Source: Anabaena lutea FACHB-196 (GTDB taxonomy: Bacteria > Cyanobacteriota > Cyanobacteriia > Cyanobacteriales > Nostocaceae). From it: DNA of 64,000 bases. Under the pieces are notes generated by a model. That model did no database searches and was not told the DNA's origin. It was given only the letters and a program-made list of their open reading frames with translations. Location: NCBI RefSeq assembly GCF_014698305.1, contig NZ_JACJST010000004.1, forward strand, positions 186,001 to 250,000, written 5' to 3'. The translations under genes were made by a program, and so were the position numbers. Within the stretch, counting starts at the first letter, position 1; the number at the start of each line of letters is the position of its first letter. Below are positions 9,561-18,027 of the stretch, in pieces.

Positions 9561-9654
9561 ACAGTATAAAACTGTTAATATAAAGTTCGCATGAATACTT
9601 GTAATTAGAACTGACACGGAGATGAGGACGCAAGGGAAGTTAAGAGTTCCCTCT

Positions 9655-10089
9655 TTACGAGTTACCCAGCTTCGACAAAAACCGGATCAACTCCAAAGGT
9701 AAACCATCAGCATCAGCGATAAAAGCGACTTCCAAAATGCGATCGCCTATTTGCTGTTGTGTTGGTTCTAAAAGGATTTTCAAAGGCTGTAAATCACTGA
9801 CTGTAGCTATTCGCGCCTTTAAATTTTCCAACCAACCATACAAATCTGGCGTAACATCAGTTAAATCAAAGGAAAGATGATAGTAACCCACATAATGCTC
9901 ATCTGCAAAAGCATCAGGGGCTGGTTTTGGCTGGGGAATTTGGATTAATTCAATGCGGCTATCCAAGCCTTCCATCCAACAAGCTAAAGTATAACCTGTA
10001 GTGAAGCGATCGCCAACCGTAAATCCTAACTGCTCATAAAAAGCGATCGCATGGTGAATATTCCCAGTCCGAATAGAAACGTGATGCAT
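9655..10089 (-). CDS. VOC (glyoxalase/bleomycin-resistance fold) protein
   Basis: A 144-residue vicinal-oxygen-chelate domain protein. It opens with the typical strand and motif (MHHVSIRTGNIHHAIAFYEQ), with H3 as a likely first metal ligand. YYHLSFDLTDV (around residues 73-83) fits the second, and LPLELIRF near the C-terminus ends with the usual E. Substrate unknown. It ends near a stretch of STRR-free DNA and begins next to an AGTAGTG repeat array that fills the gap to the next gene. Confidence 0.83.
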   Translation of the reverse strand: MHHVSIRTGNIHHAIAFYEQLGFTVGDRFTTGYTLACWMEGLDSRIELIQIPQPKPAPDAFADEHYVGYYHLSFDLTDVTPDLYGWLENLKARIATVSDLQPLKILLEPTQQQIGDRILEVAFIADADGLPLELIRFLSKLGNS

Positions 10090-10093
10090 AATT

Positions 10094-10142
10094 CAGTAGT
10101 GAGTAGTGAGTAGTGAGTACCGAGTGCTGAGTAACGAGTAAC
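10094..10142. repeat. STRR array, GTAGTGA-type heptamer
   Basis: Tandem GTAGTGA units degrading to GAGTACC/GAGTGCT/GAGTAAC. A similar array in inverted orientation lies at 10240-10293, so the ~100 bp between them are framed by inverted repeats. Confidence 0.8.
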
Positions 10143-10239
10143 ACAAATTACCTTATTATAGTTTTGAACCAAGTAATGCTCCTTGTAAACAAGTAGGTGA
10201 ATACCTTTGACTAAGAGCAACTACTAATTATGATCATTC

Positions 10240-10293
10240 AGCACTCCAGACTCGGTACTGCTTACTCGGTACTCGGTACTCGCTACTCCTTAC
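10240..10293. repeat. STRR array, CTCGGTA-type heptamer, overlapping a stop codon
   Basis: Repeated ACTCGGT units on the plus strand (inverse of the array at 10094). The array runs into the neighbouring minus-strand gene: its GAG-TAA end (10290-10295) is part of the repeat. Confidence 0.8.
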
Positions 10294-10802
10294 TCAAACA
10301 GCCGGAAATAAGGATAACGCACCGGCACACCTAGCTCCTTGTCCAAATCAAAATTAATCACTTCCCAGCAAGGTTCATCAGCAGTATCTGGACTAAACTC
10401 AACTGGTAAGCCATACAAACGAGCAGAAGCACCTTCTGGTTGTCCAGCACGCCAAGGACTACTGCGTTCTAGATAGCCCGTCATCAACTCCTCATAACGT
10501 CGGGCAATAATCACCTTTGTAGCACGATAGCCTTGGGTATATAGCTTATCTAACGCTTCGTGAATTTCAAACCGAATGCCATCAGGATGAGTATGTTGTC
10601 GATACCATTCTCCATCCCATCTGCGCCAATGACGACCCGACTGGAGATGTACCAACTCCCCAGTTTTCGGATCTGCTTCAAAAGCGCCATGACGCGTACA
10701 AAGATAGGTATCGGTCAGTGTCAGCGCGGGAATAGTCTGGCGACAGTGGGGACACTGTATTTCAGGGCCAAATATTGGGTACTGCAAGGCTGGATTCATC
10801 AT
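10290..10802 (-). CDS. Cyanobacterial conserved protein, TIGR02652-like, with zinc ribbon
   Basis: A 170-residue protein I recognise as a conserved cyanobacterial family of unknown function (TIGR02652 type). C17-x-x-C20 (CPHC) and C35-x-x-H38 (CTRH) near the N-terminus form a probable zinc site. Tryptophan-rich HWRRWDGEWYRQH (about 58-70) and a conserved C-terminal VINFDLDKELGVPVRYPYFRLFE-like region follow. It is soluble with no signal peptide. Two adjacent ATG codons open the frame. Its stop codon lies in a tandem repeat array, so the last residues may differ between strains. Confidence 0.78.
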   Translation of the reverse strand: MMNPALQYPIFGPEIQCPHCRQTIPALTLTDTYLCTRHGAFEADPKTGELVHLQSGRHWRRWDGEWYRQHTHPDGIRFEIHEALDKLYTQGYRATKVIIARRYEELMTGYLERSSPWRAGQPEGASARLYGLPVEFSPDTADEPCWEVINFDLDKELGVPVRYPYFRLFE

Positions 10803-10926
10803 GAAGTGCGTACAAACATAGTTTTCTCTTCACCAGCACCATTGGGGTTAATTTTACACTCCAACTCCGCTACTTTTAATTACTTGCTCACTGTTCCACA
10901 CAATCAGGGGGTTACTGCCTGAGCAA

Positions 10927-11039
10927 ACTAGTAAAACACGACGAAAACAAAGCTACTATTAAAAATTGTTAAAAAGCTTGTGTAATCTGCTTTTTTAATT
11001 TTTAATTTTTAGTCTTTAATTCCGCCAATCTGTACTAGT
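10927..11039. repeat. MITE-like element, copy A (ACTAGTA-type ends)
   Basis: A 113-bp element starting ACTAGTAAAACACGACG and ending CCGCCAATCTGTACTAGT. Its interior is AT-rich (TTTTTTAATTTTTAATTTTTA). Related copies lie at 17853-17986 and 62391-62504, with the closest match between this copy and the last. It sits in the gap upstream of the gamma-carbonic-anhydrase-like gene, about 110 bp before its start. No other structure is seen in this 344-bp gap. Confidence 0.7.
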
Positions 11040-11146
11040 TCCTTCCTCAGCCCAGAGGCCAAATGGCTGTGATATCCTGGTTGTGCGACCAGCCTCAAAA
11101 GTTGGAGTTTTTCCAGTGTTCCTGGGTACCATATCAATATTCTATC

Positions 11147-11668
11147 GTGTCTACTGTTTCCTACTGGACATCTCCCGATTTTTCTCAAGCTGCCTTTATC
11201 GCCACCAACGCCGTTGTTGTCGGCTCAGTCAGCATTGCAGCCAAAGTAAGCATTTGGTATGGAGCCGTTGTTAGAGGGGATGTAGAACGCATTGAAATTG
11301 GCGAATGCACAAACATTCAAGATGGAGCCATTCTACATGGTGATCCTGGTTGTCCCACAATCTTAGAAGATCATGTCACCATCGGACATCGTGCTGTGGT
11401 ACATTCTGCCCATATCGAATCTGGTAGTTTAATTGGTATAGGCGCAATAATTTTAGGTGGAGTTAGAGTTGGTACAGGTAGCATCATTGGTGCTGGCGCA
11501 GTAGTCACCAAAGATATACCACCCTTTTCACTAGTCGTAGGCATCCCCGCTAAAATCGTCCGTCAACTCACAGATACCGAAGCAACAGAACTCATCGAAC
11601 ACGCCGAAAAGTACCATAAATTAGCCCTAGTTCACGCCGGTAAAGGGACTGATATTGGTTTTAGTTAA
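11147..11668 (+). CDS. Gamma-class carbonic anhydrase-like (left-handed beta-helix) protein
   Basis: A 173-residue trimeric left-handed beta-helix protein of the gamma-carbonic anhydrase/CcmM-N family. Hexapeptide repeats run from about residue 20 to 135. The three zinc histidines are visible: H64 (AILHGD), H81 (IGHRAVV) and H86 (VVHSAH). Whether it hydrates CO2 or is a non-catalytic scaffold cannot be told. The frame is open to 11063, but the GTG at 11147 starts a typical family N-terminus (STVSYWTSPDFSQAAFIA). The upstream extension has no family character. Confidence 0.87.
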   Translation: MSTVSYWTSPDFSQAAFIATNAVVVGSVSIAAKVSIWYGAVVRGDVERIEIGECTNIQDGAILHGDPGCPTILEDHVTIGHRAVVHSAHIESGSLIGIGAIILGGVRVGTGSIIGAGAVVTKDIPPFSLVVGIPAKIVRQLTDTEATELIEHAEKYHKLALVHAGKGTDIGFS

Positions 11669-11682
11669 GTGACTGAGTATTT

Positions 11683-11732
11683 GGGTGATGGGGTGATGGG
11701 GTGATGGGGTGATGGGGTGATGGGGTGATGGG
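11683..11732. repeat. STRR array, GGGTGATG octamer x6
   Basis: Six perfect tandem copies of GGGTGATG followed by GGG and by GACGCGGG-type units, starting 14 bp after the preceding stop codon. Confidence 0.9.
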
Positions 11733-11778
11733 GAGACGCGGGGACGCGGGGAAAATGAAGAATAACTTAATTACCTAT

Positions 11779-11860
11779 TCCCAATGACCAATGACCTGTT
11801 TGACCAATGACCTGTTTGACCAATGACCAATAGACATCTCCAATGACCAATGAATGACTT
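11779..11860. repeat. Tandem GACCAATGACCTGTTT repeats
   Basis: Interleaved copies of CCAATGACC and CTGTTTGACCAATGA fill the region upstream of psbY. They are non-coding and belong to the same class of short repeats. psbY's promoter must lie in the remaining ~100 bp. Confidence 0.75.
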
Positions 11861-11967
11861 AACTATTCTTTACACTTAAGGTTGGAAAAATACCCCACTT
11901 AAGCTAAAAATAAAAATTGAGAACTGTTGACAAAACTTTAAATTCTAATTAACAGAGGGCTTCTAAT

Positions 11968-12093
11968 ATGGACATCGATACCCGTGTAGTAATTGTTTTA
12001 GCACCAGTAGTGATTGCTGCTAGTTGGGCTGTGTTTAATATCGGTGCTGCGGCTTTAAGACAAGTGCAAAACTTTTTAAACAAAGAAGCCTAA
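11968..12093 (+). CDS. psbY: Photosystem II protein PsbY
   Basis: A 41-residue single-membrane-span subunit at the edge of photosystem II. The sequence starts [19 protein letters not shown] and continues with [14 protein letters not shown], matching PsbY proteins from other cyanobacteria. The transmembrane helix is about residues 6-28, followed by a basic/amide C-terminus ([10 protein letters not shown]). AGAGGG lies about 11 bp upstream as a possible ribosome site. It is too short to appear in long-ORF searches. It stands alone between repeats. Confidence 0.88.
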   Translation: MDIDTRVVIVLAPVVIAASWAVFNIGAAALRQVQNFLNKEA

Positions 12094-12099
12094 TCAAGG

Positions 12100-12247
12100 G
12101 AACAGGGAACAGGGAACAGGTGAGTCCAGCGCCTTGGGCGGGTTTCCCGACTTGTGGCGACTGGCGTATCCCTGACGGGAGCCGGAGGCATCATCCGAAG
12201 GGGAACAGAAAAATATATACTGTCACCTGTCACCTGTCACCTGTCGC
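12100..12247. repeat. Mixed STRR and dispersed repeat upstream of folC
   Basis: GGGAACAG units (about 12100-12120), a dispersed repeat containing GTATCCCTGACGGGAGCC (12166-12183) and three to four TGTCACC units (about 12222-12247) fill the whole gap to folC. The dispersed 18-mer recurs in inverse orientation at 50966-50983. Confidence 0.7.
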
Positions 12248-12249
12248 CT

Positions 12250-13509
12250 ATGGTTGTAAGCATTGACTCTTTACTGCAACCCTTTCAACACTTTGGTGTC
12301 AATCTGGGACTCTCCCGCATTGTCAAATTATTGGCAAATCTGGGAAATCCTCATCACCAAGTTCCTGTCATTCATGTTGCTGGCACTAACGGCAAAGGTT
12401 CTGTTTGTGCTTACCTTTCCTCTGTACTGACTGAAGCTGGTTATCGGACAGGACGCTACACTTCTCCCCATTTAGTAGATTGGACAGAACGCATTTGTAT
12501 AAATGAACAATCAATTAATACAGACGTTTTTTGTCAATTAATACTAGAAGTCAAAGCTGCTATTGACTTTGAAGAAGAATCACCTACTCAGTTTGAAGTA
12601 ATTACCGCAGCGGCTTGGTTATATTTTGCACAAGAAAAAGTTGATGTGGCGGTGGTAGAAGTCGGATTAGGTGGGCGTTTAGATGCAACTAATGTCTGTT
12701 CTGAGCCTTTGGTGACAGTAATTACTTCTATCAGTCGGGAACACTGGCAGCAATTAGGCCCCACTGTTAGAGATATTGCCAGAGAAAAAGCTGGGATTCT
12801 CAAACCTGGATGTCCTGTAGTAGTAGGTCAATTACCAGCAGAGGCACAAACAGTCGTGCGATCGCTTACCGTAGTATTACAATGCCCTCTAGTCATGCCT
12901 CAGCCAGGATTTCCCATAGCTACAGATTGGGCAGAATATCAAAAAATTCAAAGTGCAGGATTAATAAAATACCCTCTTCCATTAAAAGGACAAATTCAAC
13001 TAACTAATTCAGCTTTGGCTTTAGCCGCTTTGGAAATATTGCAACAAAAAGGTTGGAAAATTTCTGAAACAGCCATAGTCAACGGTATGGAAAAAACTAA
13101 ATGGCCAGGCCGAATGCAATGGATTACCTGGAAAGACCATAAACTATTAATTGATGGCGCACACAATCCAGCCGCAGCAGAAGTTTTACGTCATTATGTA
13201 GATAGTCTCAATACTCAAAATATAACTTGGGTAATGGGAATGCTGGCTACTAAAGATCATGCTGATATTTTTCAAGCACTCCTCAAAAGAGGAGATAAAT
13301 TATATTTAGTACCAGTTCCCGATAGTAATTCCGCCAATCTTGATCACTTAAGAAAATTAGCCCTAGAAACTTGCCCAGATTTAGGTTTTTGCAGCACCTA
13401 TCCAGATGTATTCTCCGCTTTAGATGCTGCATTTACCTCTACAGATAATTTAGTAGTTTTATCTGGTTCTCTCTATTTACTCGGTCATTTTTTAGGAAAT
13501 AGGGAATAG
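12250..13509 (+). CDS. folC: Bifunctional folylpolyglutamate/dihydrofolate synthase
   Basis: Adds glutamate to folates and probably joins glutamate to dihydropteroate in folate synthesis, using ATP. The 419-residue Mur-ligase-type protein has the P-loop AGTNGKGS at 44-51, the omega-loop region LTEAGYRTGRYTSPHL just after it, VVEVGLGGRLDATN, and DGAHNPAA in the C-terminal domain. The frame is open to 12154, but that stretch is repeat DNA, and the ATG at 12250 gives the normal N-terminus. The stop codon is formed within a GGGAATA repeat array (GGAAATAGGGAATAG), so the last codons (GNRE) are repeat-derived. Confidence 0.9.
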   Translation: MVVSIDSLLQPFQHFGVNLGLSRIVKLLANLGNPHHQVPVIHVAGTNGKGSVCAYLSSVLTEAGYRTGRYTSPHLVDWTERICINEQSINTDVFCQLILEVKAAIDFEEESPTQFEVITAAAWLYFAQEKVDVAVVEVGLGGRLDATNVCSEPLVTVITSISREHWQQLGPTVRDIAREKAGILKPGCPVVVGQLPAEAQTVVRSLTVVLQCPLVMPQPGFPIATDWAEYQKIQSAGLIKYPLPLKGQIQLTNSALALAALEILQQKGWKISETAIVNGMEKTKWPGRMQWITWKDHKLLIDGAHNPAAAEVLRHYVDSLNTQNITWVMGMLATKDHADIFQALLKRGDKLYLVPVPDSNSANLDHLRKLALETCPDLGFCSTYPDVFSALDAAFTSTDNLVVLSGSLYLLGHFLGNRE

Positions 13510-13569
13510 GGAATAGGGAATAGGGAACAGTTAGTAATTACGAATTACGAATTACGAATTACGAATTAC
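13495..13569. repeat. Two STRR arrays forming the folC/binding-protein junction
   Basis: GGGAATA units (13495-13530) are followed by ACGAATT units (about 13538-13567). Together they make up nearly the entire space between two convergent genes and include both stop codons. Confidence 0.85.
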
Positions 13570-14864
13570 CGATTATCCCATTGTTGTGCTGCATCTTCTA
13601 CAGCTTTATCCACCGTTTTTTCACCCAACATTGCAGCTTGGATATTTTCATAAATTGCCTTTTGCAAGAGTTTGAAGTCTTTGATTTTTGGGGTTAAAAC
13701 CTCAGCTTGTTGCATCTGTTGGGCGCTGATAATACGTCCTTTTTCCACAGTTGAGGCATTATTAGGAACTTCTTTAAAATAGCTGTCAGCAAGTGATTTG
13801 ATTGTTGAAGGTAAAACATTAGCAGCTTTAGCAAAAGCTAGTTGATTTTCATCATTAGTAACAAATAAACCAAATTTAACCGCTGCGTCAGGGTATTTAG
13901 TGGCACGGGGAATGACTATATTCATGACAGCGACATTTTTCTTACCTGTATCACCTGTAATTTGGGGTGCGATAGCTGAAGCTTGAGCAATTTTTGGCGC
14001 ATTATTAGATATCGTCTTCAAAAATTCAGGCCCAGAAGCTAAAAACGCAGTTTCACCGGATTGGTATAAATCAATTGCATGACGGTGTCCTTGTGTCAAT
14101 GATTCTTTAGGTAGTAATCCTTTCTTATACAAATCTACCCAATACTGAAAAGCAGCTTTTCCCTGTGGTGAATTAAACCCGGCTTTACCCTCAGCATTGA
14201 TTAAGGTGACTCCCATTTGCACAAATGATTCCAATACTTCACCAGAATCTTGGGGGACAAAAGTGGCAAAAAATGCGTATTTACCCGTTTTATCTTTGAT
14301 TTGTTGTGCTGCTTGCGCTATTTCTGCATAAGTTGCAGGTGGTTTCTTGATACCTGCTTGTTTTAATAAATCAGTGTTATAAATAGTTAACCTCGTTGTG
14401 AGGTACCAAGGAATCCCAAAAGTCTTACTATTGAGGGTACTAGCTTGCCAAATATTGGGTAAATAGGAGGAACGAACCTCTTTTGGGACTTTTGCATCCA
14501 AATCTAACCACGCATTTCGTCCTGCAAGTTGGGAGGCAAAATCTGGATTAAGGTTGACAACATCTGGTGGCGTTTTTGCGGAGACAGCTGTTAAAATCTT
14601 GTTCTCCATCGCCGACCAAGGCACATCCACCCATTTAACTTTGATACTGGGGTTTTGCGATTCAAAAGTCGCAATGAGGCTTTGGAAGTAGTTGGTAAAT
14701 TGAGGTTGGAGTTGCATAGTCCAAAACTCAATAGTTGCGGCTTCTGAAGCAGCAGGTTTTGTAGCTGTATTAACATTACTTGTACTACAACTTACTACCC
14801 AACTGCTAAGTAAGCCAATTAATGCCCAAACCGTCATTTGTTGGAATTTTCGTAATTGAATCAT
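13566..14864 (-). CDS. ABC transporter solute-binding lipoprotein, sugar (family 1) type
   Basis: A 432-residue periplasmic binding lipoprotein. The N-terminus has a hydrophobic segment and lipobox (WVVSC, C26). The mature part resembles family 1 extracellular binding proteins (TIEFWTMQLQPQF, IKVKWVDVPWSAMENK, DVVNLNPDFASQLAG, FGIPWYLTTRLTIYN). These usually bind sugars or glycerol-3-phosphate-like solutes; the ligand is not readable. No permease or ATPase gene lies beside it, so it must work with components encoded elsewhere. It converges on folC. The stop TAA lies in an ACGAATT repeat array. Confidence 0.85.
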   Translation of the reverse strand: MIQLRKFQQMTVWALIGLLSSWVVSCSTSNVNTATKPAASEAATIEFWTMQLQPQFTNYFQSLIATFESQNPSIKVKWVDVPWSAMENKILTAVSAKTPPDVVNLNPDFASQLAGRNAWLDLDAKVPKEVRSSYLPNIWQASTLNSKTFGIPWYLTTRLTIYNTDLLKQAGIKKPPATYAEIAQAAQQIKDKTGKYAFFATFVPQDSGEVLESFVQMGVTLINAEGKAGFNSPQGKAAFQYWVDLYKKGLLPKESLTQGHRHAIDLYQSGETAFLASGPEFLKTISNNAPKIAQASAIAPQITGDTGKKNVAVMNIVIPRATKYPDAAVKFGLFVTNDENQLAFAKAANVLPSTIKSLADSYFKEVPNNASTVEKGRIISAQQMQQAEVLTPKIKDFKLLQKAIYENIQAAMLGEKTVDKAVEDAAQQWDNR

Positions 14865-15007
14865 CGTGTTAATATTTTTACGATTGAAAAGGGTGAAAAG
14901 CTTATGCAGAAATGTCGAGATTATAGGCTATATAGATTACTTAGTACTAAATTAGTTTTGAACAGGATTTAAATTTTTCATTTAGCAATGTAGCAGGTAA
15001 GACTGTC

Positions 15008-16147
15008 GTGAAAGTCCTCAATAGTCTCAATAGTTTCAGTAATATCGTCAACATCGGTAATCTCTTTGGGAAATCTAATAGAGGGATTGGCATTGAGCTT
15101 GCACCAGAACGAATGAACATAGTTCAGCTACGCAAGCAACGTCAAGGCTTAAAAATAGAGTCGTTAACAACAGTACCAGTCCCAGAGGGAATAATTACCG
15201 ACGGTCAAATTAATGATTCCCCAAGAATGGCGGAACTCATTCAGCAAACAATGGCTGAAAATAAAATCAAGGCTTCTCGCGTTGCTACTTGTGTCCCTGG
15301 GCGAGATGCTATTGTACGTGTTATCCCTGTGCCAGCAGAATTGGATAACAAAGAGTTACGGGAGATGGTACTCAACCATGAAGCAGCTTTGTATTTGCCC
15401 TATCCACGAGAAGAGGCTGATGTAGATTACCAGAAACTTGGGTACTTTGTAGATGAAGATGGAATTGAAAAAGTACAGGTGCTTTTGGTTGCCACTCGTA
15501 AGGAGGTAACTAATACCTATATCAATACGTTTACAGAAGCAGGATTAAAAATTGATGTTTTAGAAATTAACAGTTTTGCACTCATTCGGACTATTCGTGA
15601 TCAGTTGAGACTATTTGGTCCTCAAGAAGCAGCAGTGTTAGTTGATATTGAGTTTGACAGTACGGAAATTGCCATCATTATCAATGGTGTACCGCAATTT
15701 TCGCGCACCGTGCCAATAGGCACATATCAGCTACAATCGGCTCTATCCAGGGCAATGAATTTACCCACATCACGAGATATGGATATGTTGATGGGAATGA
15801 CTATTCCGGCAACTTCTAATGATGCGATCAAAAGCGGAACTACTGGGATTAATCCGGGAATGGCTCCCATGCTGAAAGTGCTGGGGGAATTATCAGACGA
15901 ACTGCGCCGTTCTATCGATTTTTACATCAATCAAAGTGAAGGTTTAGAAGTAGCGCAGATTTTACTAGCTGGAACAGGGGGGGGACTCCAACAGCTAGAT
16001 GAGTTCTTTACCCAACGTTTAGGTTTCCCCACCACCCAAATAGATCCCATCAGGGATTTGTCTTTGGAAGTAGAAGCTGAAAAATACCCATCAGTGCAAC
16101 GCCCAGGCTTGGGAATAGTACTTGGTCTAGGAATGCGGGAGGTTTAA
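15008..16147 (+). CDS. pilM: Type IV pilus assembly protein PilM
   Basis: A cytoplasmic actin-like (FtsA-fold) protein that docks to PilN under the membrane in the type IV pilus machine, needed for motility and DNA uptake. It has 379 residues. GIGIELAPERMNIVQL at about 26-41 is the first ATP-fold strand, followed by SRVATCVPGRDAIVR and VLVDIEFDSTEIAII. The start codon is GTG. pilN starts 4 bp after the stop, and pilO overlaps pilN, so pilM-N-O form one operon with pilQ downstream. Confidence 0.92.
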   Translation: MKVLNSLNSFSNIVNIGNLFGKSNRGIGIELAPERMNIVQLRKQRQGLKIESLTTVPVPEGIITDGQINDSPRMAELIQQTMAENKIKASRVATCVPGRDAIVRVIPVPAELDNKELREMVLNHEAALYLPYPREEADVDYQKLGYFVDEDGIEKVQVLLVATRKEVTNTYINTFTEAGLKIDVLEINSFALIRTIRDQLRLFGPQEAAVLVDIEFDSTEIAIIINGVPQFSRTVPIGTYQLQSALSRAMNLPTSRDMDMLMGMTIPATSNDAIKSGTTGINPGMAPMLKVLGELSDELRRSIDFYINQSEGLEVAQILLAGTGGGLQQLDEFFTQRLGFPTTQIDPIRDLSLEVEAEKYPSVQRPGLGIVLGLGMREV

Positions 16148-16151
16148 CAAA

Positions 16152-16946
16152 GTGTATAGTCTGGATATTAATTTTCTCAAAGACCGCTTACCTGTTGATA
16201 TCGACCCAGGAAAGCCTATCAGACAACCTATACAACTCGGAAATTTAAGACCAGTGTATTTGGGAGTTGGAGTAGGTTTGTTTTTACCTGCGTTGGCATT
16301 CTGTAGCTTATGGTTTTTGCAAATGAAAACCGCTGAGTTAGAGCAACTCATAGGAAAACTGGATCAAGAAAATAAGGAGTTAGATGGAAAAATAGCCAAT
16401 ATTAACAAAATCAAGGCTGAAACAACAGGGATTAAAGTGCAAACACAAGCTTTAGTAACTGTGTTTGATCAGATTCGTCCTTGGTCAGCAATGTTACAAG
16501 ATTTGCGCGATCGCATTCCCAAAAATGTCCAAATTGACAATATCAAGCAAATCGCCCCTGTTATTCAAACCCAAGCCACCCCAGGAAAACCCCCCAGCAA
16601 TCCAGCTGGAGGCTTAGAAATTAATGGCTATGCTCGCTCTTTTCGGGATGTTAACGACTTCGTCCTGAGTCTGGGACAGTCCAAGTTCGTCAATGCCTCA
16701 GAAAGTAAAATTAGCACAGCAGAGTTAATCGATGCACCTCCAGAAACAGGTGCTATTCAACCTGATGGTCAATCTAATGAAAGTAGTGTGAAAATTAAAC
16801 CAATTCAAGTGGTTAAATACACAATTAAGGCAGGTCTGAGTACCACACCAGCATCTGAATTAATTCGTGAGTTAGAACAAAAAGGCACAGTCGGATTAGT
16901 GACTAGACTTCGTAGTATCCAAAAAACAGGAGTCATTTCCAAATGA
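16152..16946 (+). CDS. pilN: Type IV pilus assembly protein PilN
   Basis: An inner-membrane alignment protein of the type IV pilus. It has 264 residues: a cytoplasmic N-terminus (MYSLDINFLKDRLP, the PilM-binding type motif), one membrane helix at about 35-57, a coiled coil at about 60-90 and a periplasmic domain. The start is GTG with GGAGG 9-10 bp upstream, located in the end of pilM. The last four bases (ATGA) also form the start of pilO. Confidence 0.9.
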   Translation: MYSLDINFLKDRLPVDIDPGKPIRQPIQLGNLRPVYLGVGVGLFLPALAFCSLWFLQMKTAELEQLIGKLDQENKELDGKIANINKIKAETTGIKVQTQALVTVFDQIRPWSAMLQDLRDRIPKNVQIDNIKQIAPVIQTQATPGKPPSNPAGGLEINGYARSFRDVNDFVLSLGQSKFVNASESKISTAELIDAPPETGAIQPDGQSNESSVKIKPIQVVKYTIKAGLSTTPASELIRELEQKGTVGLVTRLRSIQKTGVISK

Positions 16947-17719
16947 CGCTGAGTGATGATTTAAGTTTTTCACAACACGCTAACGGATTCGATGATGCCC
17001 CATCATCCAACCCCGTTGTTTTTGGCGTAACTTTAACAGCACCAATCATTGGCGGTATAGTCGGAGGACTAGGGTTTCTTGCGGCTGGTTACATGATACT
17101 TAACATGGTCATGCCCGCTTGGGATACCTATCAGCAGCAACAAACAAAAAGTCAGCAACTGCAAGGAGAAGTTGACCAAAAGAGACTCCAAGCTCAACAA
17201 ATTGACAATGTACTGGCGGAGTTAGCCCAAGCCAAGCAGCAACAAGTCCAAGTTTTAGCTTTATTTGCTAACGAAAAAAGTTTGTCCACGTTGCTGATGG
17301 ATACCAGTCGTTTGATAGATGCTAGCAATGGTAAATTTACCGCCAATTCTGTCAGAGCCACACTGAAAAAATTTGTACCATCAGGAGATAAACCAGAAAT
17401 AATTATTGATGATAGCTTAGGAGCCGAAGTCAACAATAAGCTCAAACGCAGCAAGATCAAGGTAGAAATTGAAGGAACTTTTGAACAAACGCAGTCGATT
17501 ATGCGTAACATTGAGCGTTTACAGCCTTTGTTGCTAGTCAAAAACTATGACTCAAAATTAGTTCCCCCAGAAATACAAAACTCAGAGGAAAACAAGAAGG
17601 TAGTGCAGGTTGGCCCAGGAAAACTGGCAACTTCCTTTGATTTAGAGGCTTTGATGCCATTGACTCCAGAGGAAGCAGCAGAAGTAGCTGCCGCTTCAGC
17701 ACCACCAGCCCAGAAGTAA
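16943..17719 (+). CDS. pilO: Type IV pilus assembly protein PilO
   Basis: The partner of PilN in the inner-membrane alignment complex. The 258-residue protein has a cytoplasmic N-terminus, a glycine-rich membrane helix at about 33-58 (IIGGIVGGLGFLAAGYMIL), a glutamine-rich coiled coil at about 62-100 and a periplasmic domain. ATG overlaps the pilN stop as ATGA. No pilP gene follows; pilQ comes next after 308 bp. Confidence 0.88.
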   Translation: MTLSDDLSFSQHANGFDDAPSSNPVVFGVTLTAPIIGGIVGGLGFLAAGYMILNMVMPAWDTYQQQQTKSQQLQGEVDQKRLQAQQIDNVLAELAQAKQQQVQVLALFANEKSLSTLLMDTSRLIDASNGKFTANSVRATLKKFVPSGDKPEIIIDDSLGAEVNNKLKRSKIKVEIEGTFEQTQSIMRNIERLQPLLLVKNYDSKLVPPEIQNSEENKKVVQVGPGKLATSFDLEALMPLTPEEAAEVAAASAPPAQK

Positions 17720-17852
17720 CAATTACCAAGTTCTGAGTGCTGATTTGTAACTTAAATGCAAATCCAATGTACGACAAGTTTAATTACAGATGATTGGTTA
17801 AATAACCTTCATCCACTGCGTACATCAGAACTGATGAAAAAGAGGTTAGAGG

Positions 17853-17986
17853 CTAGTACTGCCGTGAATTCCAAATATAACCTACTGATTCCATACAGGA
17901 TACAAAATTCAAAATTTAAAAAGTTTATAGTATGAGCTTTTTAAGTATTTTGAATAGTAGTTTTATTTCCGCCAAGCTGTACTAGT
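17853..17986. repeat. MITE-like element, copy B, between pilO and pilQ
   Basis: About 134 bp from CTAGTACTGCCGTGAATT to CCGCCAAGCTGTACTAGT. The ends match copies A (10927) and C (62391); the interior is more diverged. It occupies much of the 308-bp pilO-pilQ gap and ends about 40 bp before the pilQ start, so it may affect pilQ expression. Confidence 0.62.
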
Positions 17987-18027
17987 AGACATACAAACAA
18001 GGTTTTATTTAATGTGAGGAATGAACT

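Noticed and set aside
9442-9633. 63-codon minus-strand frame
   Set aside because: Lies across GGGG/CCCC hairpin repeats and is not protein-like.
11683-11732. Possible CRISPR array
   Set aside because: Units are 8 bp in direct tandem with no spacers; it is an STRR.
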